Below are positions 43,745 through 51,652 of a DNA stretch of 55,670 nucleotides, in pieces. A program made the translations under genes and the position numbers. Within the stretch, counting starts at the first letter, position 1; each line of letters starts with the position of its first letter. This DNA comes from Janibacter limosus NBRC 16128 (GTDB lineage: Bacteria; Actinomycetota; Actinomycetes; Actinomycetales; Dermatophilaceae): contig NZ_BCSS01000022.1 in NCBI RefSeq assembly GCF_001570985.1, forward strand, positions 1-55,670, read 5' to 3'. Below the pieces are notes generated by a model. It had not been told where the DNA came from, did not search any database, and worked only from the letters and a program-made list of their open reading frames with translations.

Positions 43745-43750
43745 GCGCCC

Positions 43751-44950
43751 ATGACTGCCGGCCTGCACCTCCCCACCGAGGTTGTGGTCACAGGCGCCTT
43801 CCTCGCGCTCTGGCTGGTCGTCGCCCTCATCCGGTGGCGACGCGCCCGCCCCGGCTTCATCTCCGTCACCGACCAGGCGACCTACGAGACCCTGCACACC
43901 GCCTCCGAGGCGGCCCGGCACCTGGCCGACGGCTTCACGGACGACGGCTGCGAGCGCGCGGCCCCCTACCTGCGCGCGATGCTCGCGACCCCCGGTCTGG
44001 CCATCTGCGACACCTCCGGCGTCATCGTCTGGGAGGGCGAAGGACGTCACCACCTGCCTGCCGTCATGGACCAGGCCGCGCAGGTCCTCGCCTCGGGCCA
44101 GACCGTGGTCCTGGGCCCCGATGTGGTCACCTGCTCCGGTACCGACTGCCCCATCCGTGCCGCGGTCATCGCCCCGGTCACCGCCGACGACCGGGTCATC
44201 GGAGCCGTCGCGGGGTACGGGCCAGCAGTCTCGGCCGGTCTGGCGCGGGCCGCGGAGGAGGTCGCCTCGTGGGTGGCAACCCAGGTCGAGCTGGCCGACC
44301 TGGGCTACGAGCGCACCCGGGCGATGGAGGCCGAGCTGCGGGCGCTGCGGGCCCAGATCTCCCCGCACTTCATCTACAACTCCCTGGCTGCGATCGCTTC
44401 CTTCGTGCGGACCGACCCCGCCCGTGCCCGGGAGCTCCTGCTCGAGTTCGCCGACTTCACGCGCTATGCCCTGCGTCGCGGCGGCGCCTTCACCACCGTC
44501 AGCGAGGAGCTGCGCAATGTCGAGCGCTACCTCGTGCTGGAGCAGGCTCGCTTCGGCGACCGCCTCGGGATCACGCTCAAGATCGCGCCGGAGGTGCTGC
44601 CCGTCCGCGTGCCATACCTCGCGATCCAGCCCCTGGTCGAAAACGCGGTGCGTCACGGGCTCGCCCCGCAGGAGGGCCCGGGCCACGTCACGCTGAGCGC
44701 CTCCGACCACGGGGCCGAGGCCGAGATCAGCGTCGAGGACGACGGCGTCGGCGCCCACCCCGAGGCGATCCGCAAGATCCTGGACGGGCAGTCCCGCGCG
44801 GACTCGGTCGGCCTGGCAAATGTCGACGCCCGGCTGCGTCAGGTCTACGGCGAAGAGTTCGGTCTCGTCGTCGACACCGCACCCGGCGCCGGGATGAAGG
44901 TCTCCTTCCGAGTACCCAAGTACTCCCCGGCGCTCGAGGAACCGGCCTAG
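43751..44950 (+). CDS. LytS-type sensor histidine kinase
   Basis: 399 residues. One N-terminal transmembrane helix (about 11-27), a GAF-like sensory domain (about 45-180) with two or three cysteines (CDTSG; CSGTDC), then the LytS/YehU kinase core: phosphoacceptor His206 in LRAQISPHFIYNSL and the N-box PLVENAVRHGL, with G-box GLANVDARL. It should phosphorylate the LytTR regulator encoded next. The operon with two solute/sodium symporters suggests that it senses an organic acid or redox/metabolic signal. The CSGTDC cysteines might bind a ligand; this is inference. Confidence 0.88.
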   Translation: MTAGLHLPTEVVVTGAFLALWLVVALIRWRRARPGFISVTDQATYETLHTASEAARHLADGFTDDGCERAAPYLRAMLATPGLAICDTSGVIVWEGEGRHHLPAVMDQAAQVLASGQTVVLGPDVVTCSGTDCPIRAAVIAPVTADDRVIGAVAGYGPAVSAGLARAAEEVASWVATQVELADLGYERTRAMEAELRALRAQISPHFIYNSLAAIASFVRTDPARARELLLEFADFTRYALRRGGAFTTVSEELRNVERYLVLEQARFGDRLGITLKIAPEVLPVRVPYLAIQPLVENAVRHGLAPQEGPGHVTLSASDHGAEAEISVEDDGVGAHPEAIRKILDGQSRADSVGLANVDARLRQVYGEEFGLVVDTAPGAGMKVSFRVPKYSPALEEPA

Positions 44951-44953
44951 TCT
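44948..44953 (+). promoter_or_regulatory. Putative leaderless -10 (TAGTCT) overlapping the kinase stop codon
   Basis: TAGTCT begins with the TAG stop of the kinase and lies 7 nt before the ATG at 44961. The regulator could thus be made from its own leaderless transcript. Confidence 0.4.
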
Positions 44954-44960
44954 GGTGGCC

Positions 44961-45722
44961 ATGCCGCGACCGACACAGCCCGCAGCGCTGACCGTCCTCG
45001 TCGTCGACGACGAGGCGCCCGCGCGCAACGAGGTGGCCTGGCTGCTCGACCAGGACGAGCGGGTGGGCCGTGTCCTCACCGCTGCCAGCGGCACGGCAGC
45101 GCTGGCTGCGCTGGAGCGCGAGCACATCGATGTCGTCTTCAGCGACATCTCGATGCCCGGCCTGGACGGCATGCAGCTGGCTCGGGTCATCCGCAGGTTC
45201 ACCGAGCGGCCACAGGTCGTCTTCGTCACCGCCCACGACACCCACGCGGTCGATGCCTTCGACCTCGACGCCGTCGACTACCTGATGAAGCCGGTGCGCC
45301 CCGAGCGCATCGGCGAGGCCGTGCGTCGGTGTCTCGCCGCCAGCGAACGCGAGACCCAACCCTCCGCCCCCGAGGACGACGAGACGATCGCGGTCGAGCT
45401 CGGCGGAGTCACCCGCTTCGTCCCGCGCAGCGACATCCACTGGGTGCAGGCCCAGGGCGACTACGCCCGCCTGCACACGCCCACCGGCTCGCACCTCGTG
45501 CGCATCCCCCTGGCCACCCTCGAGGAGCAGTGGGCCGACGCGGGATTCGTCCGCATCCACCGATCGACGCTCGTCTCGACCCGCCACATCAGTGAGATCC
45601 ACACCGACGGGGGGCGCTGCACCGTCATCGTCGACGACACCGAGCTGCAGGTCAGCCGCCGTCACACCCGCCACCTGCGCGGCACCCTCCTCCGACCGCG
45701 CACGGGCACGGACGACGGGTGA
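44961..45722 (+). CDS. LytTR-family response regulator
   Basis: 253 residues. Receiver domain with phospho-acceptor Asp62 in SDISMPGLDG and Lys in DYLMKPV; LytTR DNA-binding domain in the C-terminal ~100 residues (FVPRSDIHWVQAQGDYARLHT; FVRIHRSTLVS). LytTR proteins bind pairs of short direct repeats in promoters. I prefer the ATG at 44961; the GTG at 44955 is in frame. The stop overlaps the next start as GTGA. Confidence 0.9.
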   Translation: MPRPTQPAALTVLVVDDEAPARNEVAWLLDQDERVGRVLTAASGTAALAALEREHIDVVFSDISMPGLDGMQLARVIRRFTERPQVVFVTAHDTHAVDAFDLDAVDYLMKPVRPERIGEAVRRCLAASERETQPSAPEDDETIAVELGGVTRFVPRSDIHWVQAQGDYARLHTPTGSHLVRIPLATLEEQWADAGFVRIHRSTLVSTRHISEIHTDGGRCTVIVDDTELQVSRRHTRHLRGTLLRPRTGTDDG

Positions 45723-46090
45723 GCAGCCCGCCGCAGAGGGTGCGCGTCACCCGCACCCGGCGCCCCAACCGACGCGAGGGGCCCCGGACCGTCCGCGACG
45801 AGATCGCCGGGCACTCGCACCTCGGCACCGCCTATGTCCGCTCCCTCGTGCGCGCGCAGCTGCAGTTGTCCCTCAGCACGCTGGCCTTCGGCGTCGTGAC
45901 CCTCGGTGCGCTTCCCCTCCTCTTTGCCCTCGTCCCGGCCACCCGACGAGCCAGCGTCCTCGGCCTGCCCCTGACCTGGCTCGTGCTCGGTGGTCTGGTC
46001 TACCCCGGGATCGTGCTGACGGCCCGGTGGTACACGCGCTCGAGCGAACGTCTCGAGGCGGAGTTCAGCGACCTCGTGGGCCGCCGGTGA
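45719..46090 (+). CDS. Small two-helix membrane protein of the symporter operon
   Basis: 123 residues. Basic N-terminus, then two transmembrane helices (about 50-74 and 81-104). Position just before a symporter, and a size like DUF485, suggest that it plays the same accessory role as the DUF485 protein before the second symporter, but sequence similarity is not obvious. GTGA overlaps on both sides. Confidence 0.65.
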   Translation: MSSPPQRVRVTRTRRPNRREGPRTVRDEIAGHSHLGTAYVRSLVRAQLQLSLSTLAFGVVTLGALPLLFALVPATRRASVLGLPLTWLVLGGLVYPGIVLTARWYTRSSERLEAEFSDLVGRR

Positions 46091-47610
46091 GCCAGCCGCT
46101 CAGCGTCCTGGCGATCGCGCTCGTCTGCTTCACCACGCTCACCCTCGGCGCGCTCGGCCTGCGGCTGGCCAAGGGGACGAGCGACTTCTATGTCGCCGGT
46201 CGAGCCGTCACCCCATGGCGCAACGCGAGCGCCATCGGCGGCGAGTACCTGTCGGCCGCGAGCTATCTCGGGGTCGCTGGACTCGTCTACGACCAGGGCA
46301 TCGACATGCTGTGGATGCCCATCGGCTACACCGTCGGCTACCTCGTGCTGCTCCTCCTCGTCGCCGCCCCGCTGCGCCGCTCGGGCGCCTACACACTCCC
46401 CGACTTCGCCGAGTCCCGGCTCGAGTCGCGCTCCCTTCGGCGCGGCTGCGCCCTGCTCGTCGTCGGGATCGGGTGGCTCTACCTGCTGCCCCAGATGCAA
46501 GGCGCCGGTCTCGCCCTACGTCACGTGAGCGGGCTGCCCACGTGGGTCGGCGCCACCGTGCTCACGGTGATCGTCGTGCTCAATGTCGCGGCCGGCGGCA
46601 TGCGCTCGGTCACCCTCGTCCAGTCCGTCCAGTACTGGATCAAGTTGACCGCGATCGCTGTCCCGGCCTTCGTCCTGCTCCTCGTCTGGCACCGGTCAGG
46701 CGGGCCCACCCCGCAGGCCGACGCCTCGTGGTGGGAGCCCCTCACGAGCGACGAGCCCACGAGCCGCTCCCTCTTCACCACCTACAGCACCCTGGCCGCC
46801 CTGTGCCTCGGGACCATGGGTCTGCCGCACATCGCCGTGCGCTTCTACACCAACCCTGACGGCGTGGCCGCGCGCCGCACCACCGTCTCCGTGCTGGCGC
46901 TGCTCAGCATCTTCTACGTCTTCCCACCGATCTACGGATACCTGGGTCGCGCCTACCTGGACCCCAGCGACATCGCCGGCGACGCCAGCCGCACCGTGGT
47001 CCTGGCACTGCCGGGAGCGATGCTGCCCGGGATCGACGGTCAGCTGCTCACCGCGCTCGTCGCCGCGGGCGCCTTTGCCGCCTTCCTCGCGACCGCCTCG
47101 GGCGTCGCGATGTCCGTGGCCGGAGCCATCGACCAGGACGTCCTGCGGCCACTCACCGCCAAGCTGAGCCGGGGGGACGCCGCTCCGGCCGCCTCCTTCC
47201 GTGCCGCTGCGCTCGTGGGGGTGCTCGCCCCCTTCGTCGCGGCATGCACGGCGGAGCCGATCGGGATCTCCTCGGCCGTCGGCCACGCCTTCGCCATCGC
47301 GGCCGCCACCTTCGCGCCGCTCCTCATCCTCGGCGTCTGGTGGACCCGGCTGACGGCGAAGGGAGCAGCCGCTGGCGTTGCCGTGGGCGGGCTGAGCACG
47401 GTCGCGGCAACGATCATCTCCGTCCTGCACCTCGCACCCGCCGGGTGGCCCGGAGCGCTCGTCGCGGCTCCGACCGCCTGGGCGACCCCACTCGCCTTCG
47501 TCGTGACGATCACCGTCTCACTGCTCACGCCGGCATCCCGACCGCGCCGCTGGGCGCGCACGATGACCCGGCTGCACACACCCGAGGACGTGCTCTCCGA
47601 GACGGGCTGA
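46087..47610 (+). CDS. Solute:sodium symporter (acetate permease-like), copy 1
   Basis: 507 residues with about 13 transmembrane helices. SSS family: FYVAGRAVTPWRNASAIGGEYLSAASYLGVAGL matches the N-terminal signature of ActP-like transporters. Probably imports acetate or another short carboxylate with Na+ or H+. It is tightly coupled to the two-component system genes upstream. Confidence 0.85.
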   Translation: MSQPLSVLAIALVCFTTLTLGALGLRLAKGTSDFYVAGRAVTPWRNASAIGGEYLSAASYLGVAGLVYDQGIDMLWMPIGYTVGYLVLLLLVAAPLRRSGAYTLPDFAESRLESRSLRRGCALLVVGIGWLYLLPQMQGAGLALRHVSGLPTWVGATVLTVIVVLNVAAGGMRSVTLVQSVQYWIKLTAIAVPAFVLLLVWHRSGGPTPQADASWWEPLTSDEPTSRSLFTTYSTLAALCLGTMGLPHIAVRFYTNPDGVAARRTTVSVLALLSIFYVFPPIYGYLGRAYLDPSDIAGDASRTVVLALPGAMLPGIDGQLLTALVAAGAFAAFLATASGVAMSVAGAIDQDVLRPLTAKLSRGDAAPAASFRAAALVGVLAPFVAACTAEPIGISSAVGHAFAIAAATFAPLLILGVWWTRLTAKGAAAGVAVGGLSTVAATIISVLHLAPAGWPGALVAAPTAWATPLAFVVTITVSLLTPASRPRRWARTMTRLHTPEDVLSETG

Positions 47611-47716
47611 CTCCGACCCGGGCCGTGACGACCGCTCGTCGCGCCGAGAGTGCCGCTCGTCGTGCTCGAGCGACCCGCACGGCGACGGCACCACCCGCCG
47701 ACCGCGCAGGACCCGG

Positions 47717-47760
47717 CAGACCACTCATCGACGACGTGATCCGGGACACCCTGTGGTCTG
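47717..47760 (+). other. Inverted repeat in the gap between the two symporter units
   Basis: Arms CAGACCAC (47717-47724) and GTGGTCTG (47753-47760) with a 28-nt spacer, in the 194-bp gap 47611-47804. It could be an operator or an attenuator ahead of the DUF485-symporter pair. The rest of the gap has no gene and no confident promoter. Confidence 0.35.
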
Positions 47761-47804
47761 TCCGGCCATCGATGTCCGGGCCACCCACTACCCGGAGGTG
47801 AGCC

Positions 47805-48146
47805 ATGAGCAACGACGCTCAACCGCTCGGCGAGCGCTACATCGCCGTCCAGGAGTCTGAGGAGTTCGGCGATCTGCGCCGCACCTTCCGCGGCTTCGTC
47901 TTCCCAGTCACCGCGTTCTTCCTCGCGTGGTACTTCCTGTACGTGCTGCTGTCGATGTTTGCGCACGACTTCATGAGCACCAAGGTCTTCGGCAACATCA
48001 ACATCGGGGTCCTCCTGGGCCTGGGTCAGTTCGTCACGACCTTCGCCATCACCATCATCTACGTGCGCTGGGCCGGCAGGGTCCTCGACCCCAAGGCCCA
48101 CGCCGTCTTCGACCAGGTCGGCGCCGTCGGCCCCAAGGAGGACTGA
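47805..48146 (+). CDS. DUF485 membrane protein
   Basis: 113 residues with two transmembrane helices (about 30-54 and 67-90). DUF485 proteins (YjcH type) precede acetate permease genes in many bacteria and are thought to assist the transporter. ATG with GGAGG upstream; the next gene starts 2 bp after its stop. Confidence 0.88.
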   Translation: MSNDAQPLGERYIAVQESEEFGDLRRTFRGFVFPVTAFFLAWYFLYVLLSMFAHDFMSTKVFGNINIGVLLGLGQFVTTFAITIIYVRWAGRVLDPKAHAVFDQVGAVGPKED

Positions 48147-48148
48147 CC

Positions 48149-49765
48149 ATGAGCTCCCTCGTCGCCCTCGCCGCGGAAGCCAAGACCGGCTCTCCCGCCC
48201 TCAACATCACCATCTTCGTCGTCTTCGTCGTCGTGACGCTGGCGATCGTCATCAAGGTCGCCTCCGGCACCAAGACCGCCAGCCAGATGTACACCGGCGG
48301 CGCGGCCTTCTCCGGCCGGCAGAACGGCCTGGCCATCGCCGGTGACTACCTCTCCGCCGCGAGCTTCCTGGGCATCGCGGGTGCCATCGCCCTCCAGGGG
48401 TATGACGGCTTCCTCTACTCCATCGGGTTCTTGGTGGCCTGGCTCGTCGCCCTGCTGCTCGTCGCAGAGCTCTTCCGCAACACCGGTCGCTTCACGCTCG
48501 CCGACGTGCTCACCTACCGCCTCAAGCAGCGCCCGATGCGCATCGCGACGGCCAGCTCGGTCCTCGCGGTCTCCTTCTTCTACCTGTTGGCCCAGATGGC
48601 CGGTGCCGGCGGTCTGGTCTCCCTGCTGCTCGGCGTCGACGGCTCCATGGCGCAGAACCTCGTCATCGCCGTGGTCGGCATCGTCATGGTCGCCTACGTG
48701 ATGATCGGCGGGATGAAGGGCACGACCTGGGTCCAGATGATCAAGGCCGTCATGCTGATCTTCGCTGTCGCGATCATGACCTTCTGGGTGCTGGGCAAGT
48801 TCGGCATGAACCTCTCCGGGGTGATGCAGGCTGCCGTCGACAAGAATCCCGAGGCCGGGGAGAAGCTCCTCGAGCCGGGCCTGAAGTACGGAGAGTCCCT
48901 GACGACCAAGATCGACTTCATCTCGCTGTCGCTCGCCCTCGTCCTCGGGACCGCCGGGCTGCCCCACGTGCTGCAGCGCTTCTACACCGTCCCCACGAGC
49001 CAGCAGGCCCGCAAGTCGGTCGAGTGGGCCATCTGGCTCATCGGTGGTTTCTACCTCCTGACGCTCGTCATCGGCTACGGCGCCGGTGCCCTCGTCGGCC
49101 CGGACGTCATCGCCAACGCCCCCGGCAAGGCCAACGCGGCCGCCCCGCTGCTCGCCTTCGAGCTCGGTGGTTCGTGGCTGCTCGGCATCGTCTCCGGCAT
49201 CGCCTTCGCGACGATCCTCGCGGTGGTCGCCGGACTGACGATCACGGCCAGCGCCAGCGTTGCCCACGACCTGTACAACCAGGTCTTCAAGAACGGCAAG
49301 GCCACCCAGGAGCAGGAGGTCAAGGTCTCGCGCTACGCGGCCCTGGGCACCGGCGTCGTGGCGATCCTCGGCGGCATGCTCGCCAAGGACCAGAACATCG
49401 CCTTCCTCGTGGCCCTGGCCTTCGCCGTCGCGGCGAGCGCCAACCTGCCGACCATCCTCTACAGCCTCTTCTGGAAGCGCTTCAACACCCGTGGCGCCCT
49501 GTGGTCGATGTACGGCGGTCTCGGGTCGGCGCTCATCCTCATCGCCTTCTCCCCGGTCGTCTCCGGCTCGGAGACCGCGATGATCCCGGGAGCGGACTTC
49601 TCGATCTTCCCGCTGGCCAACCCCGGTCTGATCTCCATCCCGCTGGGCTTCTTCCTCGGCTGGCTCGGCTCGGTGACGAGCAAGGAGTTCAACCGCGCGA
49701 AGTACGCCGAGATGGAGGTGCGCAGCCTCACCGGTCACGGTGTGGCCGAGGTGATCGAGCACTGA
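48149..49765 (+). CDS. Solute:sodium symporter (acetate permease ActP-like), copy 2
   Basis: 538 residues with about 13-14 transmembrane helices. SSS family with GRQNGLAIAGDYLSAASFLG and GTAGLPHVLQRFYTVP, both close to ActP/cation acetate symporters. The DUF485 gene just before it supports the acetate assignment. With acetyl-CoA synthetase at 53627, the cell could take up and activate acetate; the link between them is functional inference. AAGGAGG precedes the ATG. Confidence 0.9.
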   Translation: MSSLVALAAEAKTGSPALNITIFVVFVVVTLAIVIKVASGTKTASQMYTGGAAFSGRQNGLAIAGDYLSAASFLGIAGAIALQGYDGFLYSIGFLVAWLVALLLVAELFRNTGRFTLADVLTYRLKQRPMRIATASSVLAVSFFYLLAQMAGAGGLVSLLLGVDGSMAQNLVIAVVGIVMVAYVMIGGMKGTTWVQMIKAVMLIFAVAIMTFWVLGKFGMNLSGVMQAAVDKNPEAGEKLLEPGLKYGESLTTKIDFISLSLALVLGTAGLPHVLQRFYTVPTSQQARKSVEWAIWLIGGFYLLTLVIGYGAGALVGPDVIANAPGKANAAAPLLAFELGGSWLLGIVSGIAFATILAVVAGLTITASASVAHDLYNQVFKNGKATQEQEVKVSRYAALGTGVVAILGGMLAKDQNIAFLVALAFAVAASANLPTILYSLFWKRFNTRGALWSMYGGLGSALILIAFSPVVSGSETAMIPGADFSIFPLANPGLISIPLGFFLGWLGSVTSKEFNRAKYAEMEVRSLTGHGVAEVIEH

Positions 49766-49776
49766 TCATCCGCACG

Positions 49777-49820
49777 ACATGACGAAGGGGGAGAGCCGCG
49801 GCTCTCCCCCTTCGTCATGT
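49777..49820. terminator. Perfect 44-bp palindrome, bidirectional terminator
   Basis: 22-bp arms without any mismatch, centred on 49798/49799 (GCCG|CGGC). It lies between the convergent symporter (ends 49765) and bioB (ends 49823). The outer arm is ACATGACGAAGGGGG and its complement, so both directions end in CCCCCTTCGTCATGT. Confidence 0.88.
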
Positions 49821-49822
49821 CC

Positions 49823-50899
49823 TCAGGCGTTGGCCGGGGCCGCGGTACCGGCTCCGCGGCGACGGATCACGGGGTGGTCCTCGCGGGGCGACGACCCGTC
49901 CGGCTCCTGCGCGCCCAGCACGGTGAAGCCGTTGTCGGCCAGCATCCTCAGATCGTCCTCGGCAGCCTGGCCCTCTGCCGTGAGGTAGTCACCGAGGAAG
50001 ATCGAGTTGGCCAGGTGCAGCGCCATCGCCTGGAGGCTGCGCAGGTGCATCTCACGCCCTGCGGCAATGCGGATCTCGGCAGTCGGCGCGACCACGCGCG
50101 CCGCGGCGAGGATCCTGATGCAGCGCAGCGGTGACAGCTCCCAGGTCTGCTGCTTGGGGGTGCCGTCGAAGGGGATGAGGAAGTTGATCGGGATTGACTC
50201 CGAGCCCAGCTGACGCAGGGCGAGCAGCGCCTCGACGAGCTGCTCGTCGCTCTCCCCGAGCCCCGCGATGAGGCCGCTGCAGGCCGACAGCCCAGCACCC
50301 TGTGCCGTGGCGACGGTGCGCACCCGGTCCTCGTAGGTGTGGGTCGTGACGATCGAGTCGTGGTGAGACTCCGCGGTGTTGATGTTGTGGTTGTAGGCAT
50401 CGACGCCCGCCTCACGCAGCCGCTCGGCCTGCCCGTCCTTGAGCAGCCCGAGGCAGGCGCAGACCTCGACCTGCGGGTGCTCGCCCTTGATGGCGTCGAC
50501 CATGCCGGCGACCCGGTCGATGTCCCGATCGCTCGGACCGCGACCGCTGGCCACCATGCACACGCGCGTCGCGCCACCGCGCAGGCCCGCCTGGGCCTGG
50601 ACCAGGGCCTCGTCCGCCGAGAGCCACGTGTAGCGCAGGATCTCGCTCGACGAGCCGAGCGCCTGGGAGCAGTACCCGCAGTCCTCGGGGCAGAGGCCGG
50701 ACTTGAGGTTGACGAGGTAGTTGACCTTGACCGTCATGCCGAAGTGCTCGCGCCGCAGCCGGGACACCGCGGCGACGAGGTCGATCACCTCGTCGTCCGG
50801 TGTGTGCAGGACGGCCAGCGCCTCCTGCTCGGTCGCTGCGGCGCCGGCGAGGATGCGGTCGACGAGGATGCGGTCGACGAGGTCGTGGTGGACGGTCAC
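49823..50899 (-). CDS. bioB: Biotin synthase
   Basis: 358 residues. Radical SAM enzyme that inserts sulfur into dethiobiotin. The radical SAM cluster cysteines are Cys70, Cys74 and Cys77 in [11 protein letters not shown]. Conserved [12 protein letters not shown] and GLGE motifs follow. GTG start with CAGGAG upstream. The N-terminus contains a duplicated DRILV due to a 15-bp tandem repeat. Two BioQ-type operators lie upstream. No other bio genes are in the window. Confidence 0.94.
   Translation of the reverse strand: MTVHHDLVDRILVDRILAGAAATEQEALAVLHTPDDEVIDLVAAVSRLRREHFGMTVKVNYLVNLKSGLCPEDCGYCSQALGSSSEILRYTWLSADEALVQAQAGLRGGATRVCMVASGRGPSDRDIDRVAGMVDAIKGEHPQVEVCACLGLLKDGQAERLREAGVDAYNHNINTAESHHDSIVTTHTYEDRVRTVATAQGAGLSACSGLIAGLGESDEQLVEALLALRQLGSESIPINFLIPFDGTPKQQTWELSPLRCIRILAAARVVAPTAEIRIAAGREMHLRSLQAMALHLANSIFLGDYLTAEGQAAEDDLRMLADNGFTVLGAQEPDGSSPREDHPVIRRRGAGTAAPANA
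50851..50880. repeat. 15-bp tandem duplication within bioB
   Basis: Unit GGATGCGGTCGACGA occurs twice without mismatch (50851-50865, 50866-50880). It encodes the repeated VDRIL near the BioB N-terminus and keeps the frame. Confidence 0.85.
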
Positions 50900-50920
50900 T
50901 TGTGGCTCCTGAATGGCACC

Positions 50921-50950
50921 GAACGGCGTTCTGCTACTGAACGCCGTTCA
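50921..50950. promoter_or_regulatory. Two BioQ-type operators between bioB and the TetR gene
   Basis: GAACGGCGTTC (50921-50931) and TGAACGCCGTTCA (50938-50950) are odd-length palindromes whose centres lie 18 bp apart. They resemble the TGAAC-N3-GTTCA type of site bound by the TetR-family biotin regulator BioQ in corynebacteria and mycobacteria. Confidence 0.75.
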
Positions 50951-50978
50951 GGCTAGAGGGTGCGGGAGGTAGGGTCAA
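50950..50978 (-). promoter_or_regulatory. Promoter of bioB
   Basis: -35 TTGACC (50973-50978) and -10 TAGCCT (50950-50955) on the minus strand, 17 nt apart. The expected transcription start falls in the second operator, so a bound repressor would block initiation. Confidence 0.7.
50970..50975 (+). promoter_or_regulatory. Possible -10 (TAGGGT) of the TetR/BioQ gene
   Basis: TAGGGT on the plus strand overlaps the bioB -35. A weak -35 (TTCAGG, 50947-50952) is 17 nt upstream and lies in the operator, which would allow autoregulation. Confidence 0.4.
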
Positions 50979-51011
50979 ACTTCTTGGCCACCCCCGTCGA
51001 AGGCAGCCGTC

Positions 51012-51590
51012 GTGCCACCCCCGCGCAACCCACGCACCCCACTCACCCGCGAGCAGGTCGTCGACACCGCGCTGTCGATCCTCTCGCGCGTCGGCCTGCC
51101 CGATCTCACGATGCGCGCCATCGGCGCCGACCTGGGCGTGCAGCAGAGCGCCCTGTACCACCACTTCGCCAACAAGCAGGCCCTGCTCGGAGCCGTCGCC
51201 GACGAGATCCTGGCCCGCGGACCACGCGTGCCACGCAGCGACGCGGGGTGGCAGGAGCAGGTCCGCCTGCACTGTGCAGCCCTCCACGCCGCCGTGACCG
51301 GCTACCCCGACGGGGCCGACCTCGTCATGAGCATGTGGGCCTTCGGCATGGGGGCGCAGGCTCCCTTCGACGAGCTGTGCGGTCTGCTGACCGAGGCCGG
51401 GCTGCCCGATGACATCGTCCCGACCGCGGCACGCACGCTCCTGCACTTCGTCTACGGACATGCCTACGACGAGCAGTCGCACGCCCATGCGACCCGTTCG
51501 GGGATCGCCACACCCCAACGCACGCCGAGCGACTTCGGCATGGGCCTGACGATCGTGGTCACGGGCATCTCGGCCCTGCACACGGCCTGA
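51012..51590 (+). CDS. bioQ: TetR-family regulator, BioQ-like
   Basis: 192 residues. N-terminal TetR helix-turn-helix: VVDTALSILSRVGLPDLTMRAIGADLGVQQSALYHHFANKQALL; the ligand domain follows. Divergent position against bioB with two matching operators in between is the arrangement of BioQ, which represses biotin genes. GTG start at 51012. The gene symbol rests on context and operator form rather than on a family-specific motif. Confidence 0.78.
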   Translation: MPPPRNPRTPLTREQVVDTALSILSRVGLPDLTMRAIGADLGVQQSALYHHFANKQALLGAVADEILARGPRVPRSDAGWQEQVRLHCAALHAAVTGYPDGADLVMSMWAFGMGAQAPFDELCGLLTEAGLPDDIVPTAARTLLHFVYGHAYDEQSHAHATRSGIATPQRTPSDFGMGLTIVVTGISALHTA

Positions 51591-51605
51591 GCCACGGCGA
51601 CACGA

Positions 51606-51641
51606 CGAAGGGGGAAGAGCCTCGGCCCTCCCCCCCCTTCG
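51606..51641. terminator. Imperfect stem-loop between bioQ and the lipoprotein gene
   Basis: Outer arms CGAAGGGGG (from 51606) and CCCCCTTCG (to 51641) pair, with a less regular inner part. It lies between convergent genes and has the same CGAAGGG arm as two other terminators. Confidence 0.6.
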
Positions 51642-51652
51642 CCTCATGCGCG

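Noticed and set aside
50900-51011. Riboswitch or attenuator upstream of bioB
   Set aside because: The paired sequences are short tandem operators overlapping the expected promoter start, better explained by a TetR-type repressor encoded next door.
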